Shown: one piece after another, positions 1-6,391 of the stretch | How positions within the stretch are numbered: the stretch's first letter is position 1 | Layout: each line of letters begins with the position of its first letter | NCBI GenBank assembly: GCA_009785765.1 | Contig: WQVP01000006.1 | Coordinates: forward strand, 1 to 10,412 | Source: Alphaproteobacteria bacterium | GTDB taxonomy: Bacteria > Pseudomonadota > Alphaproteobacteria > Rs-D84 | DNA length: 10,412 bases | Direction: 5' to 3' | The notes under the pieces: model-generated | What the model was told of the DNA's origin: nothing | The model's database searches: none | What the model saw: the letters and a program-made list of their open reading frames with translations, nothing else | Made by a program: the position numbers and the translations under genes

Positions 1-15
1 ACTCATTATACTTTT

Positions 16-114
16 TCATATGTAAAATATAAACCAAGTAAACACAAAAATAAAGTTGATTTTACGATTGTCTACTATAAATTGTTTTGCGTACATCGGT
101 TTTCTATGACGCAT
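16..114 (-). CDS. possible 32-aa small membrane protein
   Basis: This short frame was found by eye and is not recognised. Its ATG (112-114) follows a strong Shine-Dalgarno GGAAGGAG (123-130) with an ideal 8-nt spacer, which is the main reason to report it. The peptide begins with a basic stretch (MRHRKPMYAKQF) and ends in a run of hydrophobic and aromatic residues (FIFVFTWFIFYI), so it could insert in the membrane. Its TGA stop (16-18) overlaps a further ATG (17-19) as ATGA, and that second frame reads M-K-K-Y-N-E off the window edge, suggesting translational coupling to a downstream gene. It lies directly behind the rpmA terminator, so transcription would need readthrough or a promoter inside rpmA. 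The peptide may be a chance frame, in which case the SD has no clear client. Confidence 0.38.
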   Translation of the reverse strand: MRHRKPMYAKQFIVDNRKINFIFVFTWFIFYI

Positions 115-145
115 AACAAGCGCTCCTTCCGCCAAATAGTGGGGC

Positions 146-172
146 AAAAAAACCGCCGAACGGCGGTTTTTT
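146..172 (-). terminator. intrinsic terminator of rplU-rpmA
   Basis: Arms CCGCC (153-157) and GGCGG (162-166) enclose a 4-nt loop and are flanked on both sides by A/T runs, so it can work in either direction. On the minus strand the stem is followed by seven U. The stop codon of rpmA (171-173) runs into its upstream A-tract, so there is no spacer between gene and terminator. Confidence 0.9.
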
Positions 173-434
173 ATTTTGCTTCAAGTGGGATGACCGAAAC
201 AGTTGATCGGTTAAGGCGTCCTTTTTTGAATTTAACATGGCCTTCGGTTGTTGCAAAAATCGTGTGATCTTTACCCATGCCGACGTTTAAACCCGGATGA
301 ATTTTTGTGCCACGTTGGCGCACAATGATGTTTCCGGAAATCACTTTTTGTGATCCGCCTTTTTTGATGCCTAGTCTGCGTCCGGCGGAATCTCTATTAT
401 TTTGGGTTGATCCACCACCTTTTTTCTTTGCCAT
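171..434 (-). CDS. rpmA: 50S ribosomal protein L27
   Basis: L27 is a large-subunit protein whose flexible N-terminal tail reaches the peptidyl transferase centre. The 87-aa product has the family's usual length and its typical start ([10 protein letters not shown] followed by [11 protein letters not shown]), the central motif [16 protein letters not shown] and a basic C-terminal half. There is no N-terminal extension of the kind cleaved in Firmicutes, so the tail is ready without processing. The start is supported by AAAGGAG (441-447) six nt upstream. It follows rplU in the conserved rplU-rpmA order, but with a 129-bp gap holding a long hairpin and a second small hairpin that covers part of this SD. 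The obg gene often found next is replaced by a terminator directly at the stop codon. Confidence 0.98.
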   Translation of the reverse strand: MAKKKGGGSTQNNRDSAGRRLGIKKGGSQKVISGNIIVRQRGTKIHPGLNVGMGKDHTIFATTEGHVKFKKGRLNRSTVSVIPLEAK

Positions 435-440
435 AATTTG

Positions 441-459
441 CTCCTTTGCTTGCGCAAAG
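441..459 (-). promoter_or_regulatory. rpmA SD with GCAA-loop hairpin overlapping it
   Basis: On the minus strand the RNA reads CUUUGC-GCAA-GCAAAG-GAG. A perfect 6-bp stem (arms 454-459 and 444-449) is closed by a GNRA tetraloop. Its 3' arm contains AAAG of the Shine-Dalgarno AAAGGAG (441-447), leaving only GAG free. It is seen directly in sequence; an effect on L27 translation is inferred. Confidence 0.6.
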
Positions 460-569
460 TAGGGATTAGGGACTAGGGATTAGGGATTAGTAGTTTTGTT
501 ATTGTTGGAATTATCTTCCACAAATTCATACTTTACTAATCCCTAATCCCTAATCACTAATCACTACCC
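458..569 (-). repeat. heptad inverted repeat between rplU and rpmA
   Basis: Two arms built from the heptad GGGATTA and variants (about 458-492 and 534-569) face each other across roughly 41 nt. Pairing them on the transcript gives about 36 paired positions with two mismatches and a few G-U pairs. The outer end of the stem reaches into the last codons and TAG stop of rplU. The loop holds a smaller nested hairpin (TTGTGGAA and TTCCAACAA). The element sits inside a two-gene operon, so it could act as an attenuator, an RNase-resistant boundary, or be a parasitic repeat. Confidence 0.85.
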
Positions 570-869
570 TTTTATTCCGGTGATTTTAATCACTGTTATA
601 TGTTGACGGTGTCCCTTTGTGCGGCGGTAATTTTTACGACGCTTTTTCTTGAACACTATTATTTTATCTGCCCGTACTTGGTCGGCGATTTCGGCTGTGA
701 TTTTTGCGCCTTCTATTAAAGGTGCGCCGACTTTGTCGCCAATCATAAGAACTTCGGTGAATTCAATTTTTTCACCAGCATCAGATTTTAATTTTTCAAC
801 ACGAAGAGTATCGCCAACTTTACAGCGGTACTGTTTGCCCCCGGTTTTAAATATTGCAAATTCACTCAT
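564..869 (-). CDS. rplU: 50S ribosomal protein L21
   Basis: L21 binds 23S rRNA in the large subunit. The 101-aa product shows the family pattern throughout: an N-terminal FAIFKTGGKQYRCKVGD segment, a central acidic part (IEFTEVLMIGD), and the basic C-terminal RNA-binding stretch KKKRRKNYRRTKGHRQ followed by HITVIKITGI, which resembles alphaproteobacterial versions. Length is normal. The start is supported by AAGGA a few nt upstream and a promoter about 36 nt before the ATG. It leads the rplU-rpmA pair. Its TAG stop (564-566) is the first triplet of the heptad array that follows, so the repeat abuts or has replaced the native 3' end. Confidence 0.98.
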   Translation of the reverse strand: MSEFAIFKTGGKQYRCKVGDTLRVEKLKSDAGEKIEFTEVLMIGDKVGAPLIEGAKITAEIADQVRADKIIVFKKKRRKNYRRTKGHRQHITVIKITGIKG

Positions 870-888
870 ATTTTATCCTTATATTTGC

Positions 889-916
889 ATTATTGCATAA
901 AAGTTTGTGCAATAAT
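889..916 (-). repeat. inverted repeat in rplU promoter/leader
   Basis: Perfect 9-bp arms ATTATTGCA (889-897) and TGCAATAAT (908-916) are separated by 10 nt. One arm covers most of the -10 hexamer and the other lies in the 5' leader, so it could be an operator or, if transcription starts further upstream, an RNA hairpin. It may also be chance in AT-rich DNA. Confidence 0.5.
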
Positions 917-939
917 AACATATTTTTATTGCTTTGCAA
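912..939 (-). promoter_or_regulatory. rplU-rpmA promoter
   Basis: On the minus strand TTGCAA (934-939) lies 16 nt from TATTAT (912-917), predicting a start near 905 and a 36-nt leader containing AAGGA before the rplU ATG. The 16-nt spacer matches the two other promoters predicted in the window. Confidence 0.6.
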
Positions 940-940
940 C

Positions 941-1047
941 AAAAAAGTAACCAGTGACCAGTAACCAGTTATTATTTGCCGACTGAAAGACATTTTTGTA
1001 GCCTGGGACAAACCAACTGGTTACTGATTACTGGTCACTGATTACTA
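941..1047 (-). repeat. heptad hairpin element A, 3' of mrcA, terminator-like
   Basis: On the minus strand the element starts at the mrcA stop codon with heptads AGTAATC/AGTGACC/AGTAACC (1015-1046). It continues through a unique 44-nt loop and ends in the complementary arm (946-970). About 25 bp pair with one mismatch and two G-U pairs. Six T follow (941-946), so the whole structure can serve as the mrcA terminator, although its loop is larger than usual. Its first 70 nt (978-1047) are homologous to element B at 8241-8310. There is no gene in this 175-bp gap. Confidence 0.85.
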
Positions 1048-3246
1048 AAATACGCCACCCATAATCGCACCATCAGTATGCCCATCTGGACGAGCGGCAC
1101 GTGCCGGTGGATTTGGCGTCTGGCCTGGCAAAAATGCCTCTGTTATAATGCGGCCGTCTGTGGCATGCACGGCGGCGACGCCTGTTGTGCGTTCAACCCG
1201 GACAAATTCAAGCCCGTCTGGAATTGGGAATGGTCTGTTTGGTTGGCCGTAAAGCGCCTCTCTCATGAAATTACCAAAAACTCTGGCCGCCATGAACGAT
1301 CCGCTTCCACGTGCCATAGGCCTTGGGGTATCATATCCCATCCATACGCCAACCGCCAAATCTTTGGAATAACCGATAAACCATACATCACGCACTTCGT
1401 TTGTTGTTCCGGTTTTTCCGGCAACTGTTTGGCCGGGGACACGTGCTTGGCGGCCGGTTCCGTGTTCAACGGCGCCTTGTAAAATACTTGTTATTTGATA
1501 CAAAAGGCGTGGGTCGGCCAATGGCTCCCCGCGCTCTATTGGTGGTGGCGGCAACATGCCCGGAACCCAGTCTTCCATTCCACGGGTTTCGTATCTTTTG
1601 CCACGAACCTCTACGTTAATATTTCGGCCAAATCTGTCTTGGACATAGTCAACAAACGCAAGGTCTATTAAATGCCCACCATTTACAAATGCGGCAAAAC
1701 CTTTGGTAAGACGGGCAAGAGTTGTTTCACCAGAGCCCAGCGCCAAAGACATATTCCAATCACGAATACGACGGGTTTCGTATACGCCAAATCTTGTCGC
1801 CGCCTCTATTGATGGGCGAAGCCCAATATCTTCAACCAATCGTATAACCGGAACGTTTCGTGAAGTCTCCAAAGCAAAGCGGAACGGAACAGGGCCCAAG
1901 AAACGGCGGTCAAAATTTTCCGGTTTCCACAAAAGGTCGCCTTCACGGAATCCAACAATCGGCGTGTCCAACAATAATGTTTGCGGCGTAAAGTTCCCAG
2001 TTTCAAGCGCAGCAAGATATATAAACGGCTTTAACGCAGATCCAACCTGGCGGCGGGCCTGCATCGCACGGTTAAACGAAGATTCTCTGAAACAGTATCC
2101 GCCCGTCATGGCCAACACTCGGCCGGTATGTGGGTTTATAACAATTATCCCGCCTTGTAATTGTGTGCCTTCGGCATTACGATGGTGTGCGTTATTATAC
2201 CGGCGAAGCTCTGCACGCAAAGCATTTGCGGCCGCACGTTGAAGACGTGGGTCAATTGTCGTCCGCACGTAAAGCCCGTGGTTGTACAAACGCTCTCGCC
2301 CAAGTTCAGCCAATAATTCACGGCGCACTTCTTCGGCAAAGAATTGGAATTCAGGCTCCATCCGGTCCCAAAATCCACGTGTGAAATTTAAATGTGCGGT
2401 AAGTCTTTCGTTTGCCTCTGCTTGCGTGATTTCGCCCGCACGTACAAGCCCCCGAACCTCTCTGTCCATGCTTAATGCCTCGTCTGCGGCCTCTTGCGAT
2501 ATAAATCCATCCGCCACCATACGCCCAAGAACATAGTTTCGGCGATGGATTGCACGAACACGATTATTCGGCGCCATAGGAAGTGCGGCCAAAAACGCCA
2601 TTTGATTTAATGTTAATTCTTGGACCGGCTTATCAAAATATACCAGTGCCGCAGAACCAATTCCATGTGCACGGCCGCCCAAAAATATCTGGTTTAAATA
2701 AAGTGTCATAATATGCTGTTTTGAAAACGCACGTTCCAGGCGAAGGGCCAACACAGCCTCTTTTACTTTTCTTTCAATAGAGCGCTCTGGTGTTAAAAAG
2801 AAATTCTTTGCAACTTGTTGAGTAATAGTGGACGCACCAGAAAATCTTGCCGGGCCGCCAAGCCAACGTATAGTATTATTTTTAAGCGCACGCACAATTC
2901 CAATTGGATCAATGCCCGGATGCCACCAGAAATTTTGATCTTCGGCCGCAATAAATGCGTTTACAAGCATGGGCGGAATGTCTTCAAAATCAATGAATAC
3001 ACGACGCTCTTCGGCGTATTCTTGCAACAAAGAACCATCAGATGCAAAAAGGCGTGTTGCCACAGGCGGCGTATATGTTGCCAAAGCTTTATAGTCCGGA
3101 AGATCAGTAAAAGCATAACGTACAATTATAAATGTAAATGCAAAAACGCCCGCAACAATTGCGTAAAACATAATGCGAAATGCCCATTTAAAGGCTATGT
3201 TTAATCTGTCCAAAATAACATTAAGTGGTGGCATTGCGGCACGCAT
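1045..3246 (-). CDS. mrcA: class A penicillin-binding protein 1A (bifunctional)
   Basis: This enzyme polymerises lipid II into glycan strands and cross-links the peptides at the outer face of the inner membrane. The 733-aa product has a membrane anchor at about 23-45. The GT51 transglycosylase follows, with catalytic Glu102 in AEDQNFW, the STITQQVAKNFFL stretch and LYLNQIFLG. The transpeptidase carries SALK (Ser403, Lys406), SRN (462-464) and KTGT (611-614). Between GT51 and transpeptidase, LRAELRRYNN runs almost straight into GGIIVINPHTGRVLAM (365-380). The OB-like insert of about 100 residues found in most PBP1A proteins is missing, which explains the short length. The start is uncertain: no SD is visible, and a TATAAT (3245-3250) overlaps this ATG, so Met5 (ATG at 3232-3234) may be the true start. 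It is monocistronic, with heptad repeats on both sides. Confidence 0.95.
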   Translation of the reverse strand: MRAAMPPLNVILDRLNIAFKWAFRIMFYAIVAGVFAFTFIIVRYAFTDLPDYKALATYTPPVATRLFASDGSLLQEYAEERRVFIDFEDIPPMLVNAFIAAEDQNFWWHPGIDPIGIVRALKNNTIRWLGGPARFSGASTITQQVAKNFFLTPERSIERKVKEAVLALRLERAFSKQHIMTLYLNQIFLGGRAHGIGSAALVYFDKPVQELTLNQMAFLAALPMAPNNRVRAIHRRNYVLGRMVADGFISQEAADEALSMDREVRGLVRAGEITQAEANERLTAHLNFTRGFWDRMEPEFQFFAEEVRRELLAELGRERLYNHGLYVRTTIDPRLQRAAANALRAELRRYNNAHHRNAEGTQLQGGIIVINPHTGRVLAMTGGYCFRESSFNRAMQARRQVGSALKPFIYLAALETGNFTPQTLLLDTPIVGFREGDLLWKPENFDRRFLGPVPFRFALETSRNVPVIRLVEDIGLRPSIEAATRFGVYETRRIRDWNMSLALGSGETTLARLTKGFAAFVNGGHLIDLAFVDYVQDRFGRNINVEVRGKRYETRGMEDWVPGMLPPPPIERGEPLADPRLLYQITSILQGAVEHGTGRQARVPGQTVAGKTGTTNEVRDVWFIGYSKDLAVGVWMGYDTPRPMARGSGSFMAARVFGNFMREALYGQPNRPFPIPDGLEFVRVERTTGVAAVHATDGRIITEAFLPGQTPNPPARAARPDGHTDGAIMGGVF

Positions 3247-3250
3247 TATA
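3245..3250 (-). promoter_or_regulatory. possible -10 box of mrcA
   Basis: A perfect TATAAT on the minus strand predicts a start near 3238, four nt before the Met5 codon of mrcA. No good -35 or TGn extension is present, so this is a weak call. If right, the mrcA mRNA has almost no leader and the annotated first ATG is not translated. Confidence 0.3.
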
Positions 3251-3276
3251 AAGCAATAAAATAAAAAATAAAGGAT

Positions 3277-3342
3277 AAAAAGTTGAGAATTGAGAATTGA
3301 GGATTGATTTCTTGTTCTCTCTTCTCAATCATCAGTTCTCAA
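3277..3342 (-). repeat. heptad inverted repeat upstream of mrcA
   Basis: TTGAGAA/TTGAGGA heptads (3283-3301) face CTCAATCATCAGTTCTCAA (3324-3342). Nineteen positions pair with three mismatches, and on the minus strand the stem is followed by CTTTTT (3277-3282). It lies directly behind the intrinsic terminator of the upstream operon, so it may act as a second terminator. No gene lies in 3247-3345. Confidence 0.75.
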
Positions 3343-3345
3343 TTT

Positions 3346-3371
3346 AAAAAATCCCCATACGGGGATTTTTT
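3346..3371 (-). terminator. intrinsic terminator of the eight-gene operon
   Basis: Arms AAAAAATCCCC and GGGGATTTTTT (11 bp) flank the 4-nt loop ATAC. The A/T runs make it usable from either strand. The stop codon of the last operon gene (3370-3372) lies inside its upstream tract, the same stop-into-terminator layout as in rpmA. Confidence 0.9.
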
Positions 3372-3831
3372 AATTAGAGCTTCTGGCGAAAAAATTTTTC
3401 CCGGATGCTTCTTTGATTCTGTTTAACCTTTCTTCCTCATAGGTTAATTGACCGCGCATTGCACGCAGCTCTGCGTCAAGCGATGCTTCCAGTTCACGAT
3501 ATTCCACAAACGTCATAATATTTTCCGGAGAAACCCCAGAAAGCAAAAGCTGACGCCTTTCTTCTTCGGCAAAGATAATAACCACAGTGCGTGAAAGATT
3601 TTGATAGCGATGTTCAAGATTTTCTATTTGGCCGGCAAGACGGATTTTATTTGCGAACGTATCAAAATCTCCGCCCATGATTTTCTGTGGTTCGCCCGCT
3701 CTGAATCCCAGTGTTGCATAAAGCATATATGATACAAAAAGCGTGCCCCCAACAGCCCAGGCTATAATTTTTTTCTTATTTTTTGGCTTTTTAATTTTTT
3801 GGAGTTCTTGTGTAATAGTATTTGTATTCAT
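3370..3831 (-). CDS. hypothetical single-pass membrane protein with coiled coil
   Basis: I do not recognise this 153-aa protein. A Lys-rich N-terminus (residues 11-21) precedes one transmembrane segment (about 22-42). By the positive-inside rule this puts the short N-terminus in the cytoplasm and the remaining 110 residues in the periplasm. The outer part is charged and mostly helical, with a likely coiled coil at about 108-142. There are no cysteines and no enzyme motif. It is last in the operon: its ATG follows the stop of the preceding gene after one nt, and its SD (AGAGG) lies inside that gene, which points to coupled translation. With its partner it forms a pair of single-pass proteins that could associate through helices. 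Function unknown. Confidence 0.8.
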   Translation of the reverse strand: MNTNTITQELQKIKKPKNKKKIIAWAVGGTLFVSYMLYATLGFRAGEPQKIMGGDFDTFANKIRLAGQIENLEHRYQNLSRTVVIIFAEEERRQLLLSGVSPENIMTFVEYRELEASLDAELRAMRGQLTYEEERLNRIKEASGKNFFARSSN

Positions 3832-3832
3832 G

Positions 3833-4525
3833 TTATTGCCTCTGTCTTTGCTTGATTTTATTTAACTCTGTTTGATAGTTTAATATTTCCGCATTAAGGC
3901 GGCGCTTTAAAGGATTCATATCATCCATATTTTCATATTCATAAAGCATGTCTTCCAGCGCAACTGTTAAATATCCCTTTCTGTCCATGTCTGCTTTATC
4001 ACGAACAAGACCTCGCCTGTCGTTCACCTTTAACACGGTTATAGCCACAACAATGGCAAGTATGGCGGCCGGCCCCAACCACCGCCAATTAAACAATGGC
4101 TTTTTGTATTTTTTTACTTTTATTGGCTCTGGCGCATCTTCTATGTACCCTGGGACTGGGTTATCAATATAGGCCGGCTTATCAAAATCACTTGCCATAA
4201 CCGTCTTGTCATTTGTTTTTACAAGAGGGACTTCTTTTTTTGTTTCTGGTTTTTGCAGATTTTCAACCGCCTTGGCCAGGACGTCAAGATTTTGAGGCTT
4301 TGGAATACAGCATAAACATTTATTTTTATTGCCCGTGCATCTGAACATAAAACCGGATTCCTCTGATGCTATGGCTGCATATCTTTGTGCGTCATCAACC
4401 TCTATAATCCTTCTGGCGATTTTAACTGCTTTCGCATAGTTTTGTAAAAATTCATCATGATTTTTAATCATGTTGTTATGATTCGCCACAAAGCTTTCTA
4501 TAGTTATGTCTTCTTTGTTCTTCAT
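3833..4525 (-). CDS. hypothetical single-pass membrane protein with Cys cluster
   Basis: I do not recognise this 230-aa protein. A cytoplasmic region of about 148 residues comes first, predicted from the KVKKYKK stretch just before the membrane segment at about 149-166. A C-terminal part of about 64 residues follows outside, probably helical. The N-terminal part holds a tight cysteine group, C63-x6-C70-x-C72-C73 (in FRCTGNKNKCLCC), which could bind metal. It is preceded by a helical region and followed by a Pro- and acid-rich linker (about 112-137). A promoter 21 nt before its ATG and AAGG in the leader suggest it can be made independently of the six upstream genes. The downstream gene follows after one nt. 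Confidence 0.8.
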   Translation of the reverse strand: MKNKEDITIESFVANHNNMIKNHDEFLQNYAKAVKIARRIIEVDDAQRYAAIASEESGFMFRCTGNKNKCLCCIPKPQNLDVLAKAVENLQKPETKKEVPLVKTNDKTVMASDFDKPAYIDNPVPGYIEDAPEPIKVKKYKKPLFNWRWLGPAAILAIVVAITVLKVNDRRGLVRDKADMDRKGYLTVALEDMLYEYENMDDMNPLKRRLNAEILNYQTELNKIKQRQRQ

Positions 4526-4552
4526 ATTTTTACCTTAACTTTTTACACCTTT

Positions 4553-4580
4553 ATCTTAACCCAAAGCCACAGTTTGTCAA
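4553..4580 (-). promoter_or_regulatory. internal operon promoter
   Basis: A perfect TTGACA (4575-4580) lies 16 nt from TAAGAT (4553-4558, four of six consensus bases) in the only large gap of the cluster (4526-4598). It predicts a start near 4546 and a 21-nt leader with AAGG, followed by the recurrent A-rich start context. It would give the two membrane proteins extra transcription. Confidence 0.5.
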
Positions 4581-4598
4581 GAGATAATTAGTCGCCCA

Positions 4599-5003
4599 TT
4601 ACTTTGTAAAAGCAACTCTTTTTTGTGTTATTACCTCTGCGTATGATTGGCCGCTCTGATTTGTCCAAGCGCGGATAAGGCGCCTGGAATATCGGCGGAT
4701 TACCCGTTGGTTATGTCTATTGCTGTCAATTCGCACCCGCATCATGCGCGAAGCATTTCGTCTTTCTTGATAAATCCGCCACGTGGGCATATCCCCCGGA
4801 AGAATCATTATTTGTACATACGACATATATTTTTCCAAATATTTGTGTGCAACCGTATCTGTCATATCCAAACTTTGTATCATGTGATTGTGTATTATAA
4901 CAATTTGTGAACGGCGTGACATTTCATCGCTTTGATGTGGTGCGCCTGCACGCGTGCCAACGCCCGCCAACAACAGTAAAAATGTTAAATAGTATTTTTT
5001 CAT
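4599..5003 (-). CDS. hypothetical exported Arg-rich protein
   Basis: I do not recognise this 134-aa protein. It begins with a clear signal peptide: MKKYY, a hydrophobic core LTFLLLLAGVG, and a likely cleavage site after AGA (residue 21). The mature part of about 113 residues has no cysteine. Its second half is strikingly basic, with about 13 Arg between residues 76 and 111, so it may bind anionic envelope polymers, lipid or nucleic acid; that is inference. Its ATG overlaps the stop of the preceding gene as TAATG, a typical coupled arrangement without a strong SD of its own. It is the last gene before the internal promoter. Its partners in the operon suggest work in the periplasm. Confidence 0.78.
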   Translation of the reverse strand: MKKYYLTFLLLLAGVGTRAGAPHQSDEMSRRSQIVIIHNHMIQSLDMTDTVAHKYLEKYMSYVQIMILPGDMPTWRIYQERRNASRMMRVRIDSNRHNQRVIRRYSRRLIRAWTNQSGQSYAEVITQKRVAFTK

Positions 5004-5494
5004 TATTCTTTGGTACGAAGCGAATGCAATTTGCGAACTGTTTTGAAAAATGCAGCCGGTGGATGCTTATGCTTTTTTCGTAAAATACTGCTTGTCGGAC
5101 TGGCCAGTATTTGCGTTATATTATTACGTACGATTATATCACGTTTACATTTTCCTGTGCCAATATTCTCGGCACACTGTTTTATATTTTTGTGCATATT
5201 GCCACATGAGCACAAGCTGCGGGTCCATGGCAAGTTAATTTTTAAATTAAGTATCCAGACCTCTTGCCCAGAGCCTTTGGTTTTGTCTATTTCAAAATAA
5301 AGCGTATCAAGACTATATGTATAATCAGCTGAATTGACTTTTGGCACTTCGTGCGCATGGGCCGTTATGCGCATTGCGGCGACACGTGGAAATTCGCCGA
5401 TTAGAACCGGATGACTTATTTCATTTTTCCGAAGATATATTTTGACATACTCTATTATTCGGGTTCCGTCTTCATTTATACGAAAATTTGACAT
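5003..5494 (-). CDS. hypothetical Cys-containing basic protein
   Basis: I do not recognise this 163-aa protein. I chose the ATG at 5492-5494 over one at 5546-5548. The later start avoids overlap with the kinase-like gene and sits in the TATAAAAATG context shared by most starts in this operon. Residues 1-90 look like an alternating beta-rich domain with no signal peptide. A cysteine group follows (C95, C97, C107, C116, with H101 between), compatible with a zinc site but not a known finger pattern. The C-terminal tail (about 138-163) is rich in Lys, Arg and His. The stop overlaps the start of the exported protein gene. It is probably cytoplasmic. Function unknown. Confidence 0.75.
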   Translation of the reverse strand: MSNFRINEDGTRIIEYVKIYLRKNEISHPVLIGEFPRVAAMRITAHAHEVPKVNSADYTYSLDTLYFEIDKTKGSGQEVWILNLKINLPWTRSLCSCGNMHKNIKQCAENIGTGKCKRDIIVRNNITQILASPTSSILRKKHKHPPAAFFKTVRKLHSLRTKE

Positions 5495-5510
5495 TTTTAT
5501 ACTCTTTTTG

Positions 5511-6389
5511 TTATCGGTTAGTGTGCCCAAAATTTCCCCGTGCGGCATTTTGCATTACTTTTTTAAACATAGGAAGTTCATATTTTCCTATCATGTACCG
5601 TTCCCATTTTTGGAATTCATCAATCCTGTCCTTTTGTGTATTGGTATAATTATCACGATTTGCGTCCAGCCATGCGATGTGTTCAGCGGCATACTTCTTT
5701 TTTAATTCTGGTAAAATTTCTATGTAATGCCGTATCTTATCTGTCAATTCTTTTGGAATAAATCCGATTTGACCGCCAGTTAAAAGAATCATAACAATTG
5801 TAAATAAATCTGTATCCGCGCATACTTCAAAACCACCATAAAACTTTTCAGCATCTGGGAAATGCGCCACCGGCCTTTGTTGAAACGATTTTACATAGTC
5901 TTTGATATTATCGGCCGGAATTAAATCTATTAATGTGAATCTGTCTTTGTTATGGCAAAAGTGTAAATTTGCCCCACCGTAATCCACCACTAATCCATTT
6001 TCACGCACAACCGCTACATCATGGACAAGCTTTGCAATTGCGCCCTCTGCCGCAACTCCCAAATGATCATTTATAATTTTTACAGGCATGCCATATGCCT
6101 CGTGATATATCATATATCCACTTGGCCATCTCTCGTCCGCATCATCCTTTACTTCGTAATCTATCAGGCGTGCAACACCGATGCCAGCTCTGGACAGAGC
6201 GGACGTTTTATGTTTAAGCGTCCACAAATCAGACTCTGACATTTGGAAATACCCATCCAACATTATCATTTGCGGATTAACCTCTGCATCACGATAACAG
6301 ATTTTCTTATAACGCGACAATCCGTCCGCACGCTCTGGGAATTTTTCTTGGTATGAATATCTGAAATAACGACCAAAAGGCGTTTGCAT
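5511..6389 (-). CDS. protein-kinase-like protein, divergent
   Basis: This 292-aa soluble protein carries several kinase-fold landmarks in the right order. A helix like alphaC (about 51-70) leads to GVARLIDYEV, then a hinge-like GYMIYHEAYG (91-100). A catalytic-loop pattern D-x4-N follows (Asp136 in VVDYGGANLHF, Asn141), then a metal-binding Asp155 in FTLIDL 14 residues later, where kinases have DFG. An alphaF-like ADTDLFTIVMILLTGG (191-206) resembles DVWSLGVILYELLTG. The HRD histidine is replaced, no glycine loop is obvious, and the beta3 lysine could be Lys28 or Lys29. It may therefore be an active atypical kinase, a phosphotransferase of the wider fold, or a pseudokinase. Its stop precedes the next ATG by 16 nt; its own ATG follows the upstream stop by two. 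Assignment rests on motifs read by eye. Confidence 0.65.
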   Translation of the reverse strand: MQTPFGRYFRYSYQEKFPERADGLSRYKKICYRDAEVNPQMIMLDGYFQMSESDLWTLKHKTSALSRAGIGVARLIDYEVKDDADERWPSGYMIYHEAYGMPVKIINDHLGVAAEGAIAKLVHDVAVVRENGLVVDYGGANLHFCHNKDRFTLIDLIPADNIKDYVKSFQQRPVAHFPDAEKFYGGFEVCADTDLFTIVMILLTGGQIGFIPKELTDKIRHYIEILPELKKKYAAEHIAWLDANRDNYTNTQKDRIDEFQKWERYMIGKYELPMFKKVMQNAARGNFGHTNR

Positions 6390-6391
6390 TT

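Noticed and set aside
458..569. Heptad arrays read as a CRISPR array or telomere-like end
   Set aside because: There are no spacers between units, units are only 7 nt, and arms are inverted rather than direct across the locus; a chromosome end inside an rplU-rpmA operon makes no sense.
1703..2242. Plus-strand frame of 179 codons inside mrcA
   Set aside because: Lies opposite the conserved transpeptidase coding sequence; its composition reflects the mrcA codons read backwards.
5495..5548. 18-codon extension of the Cys-containing protein gene
   Set aside because: It would overlap the end of the kinase-like gene by 38 nt; the start at 5494 has the operon's usual context.
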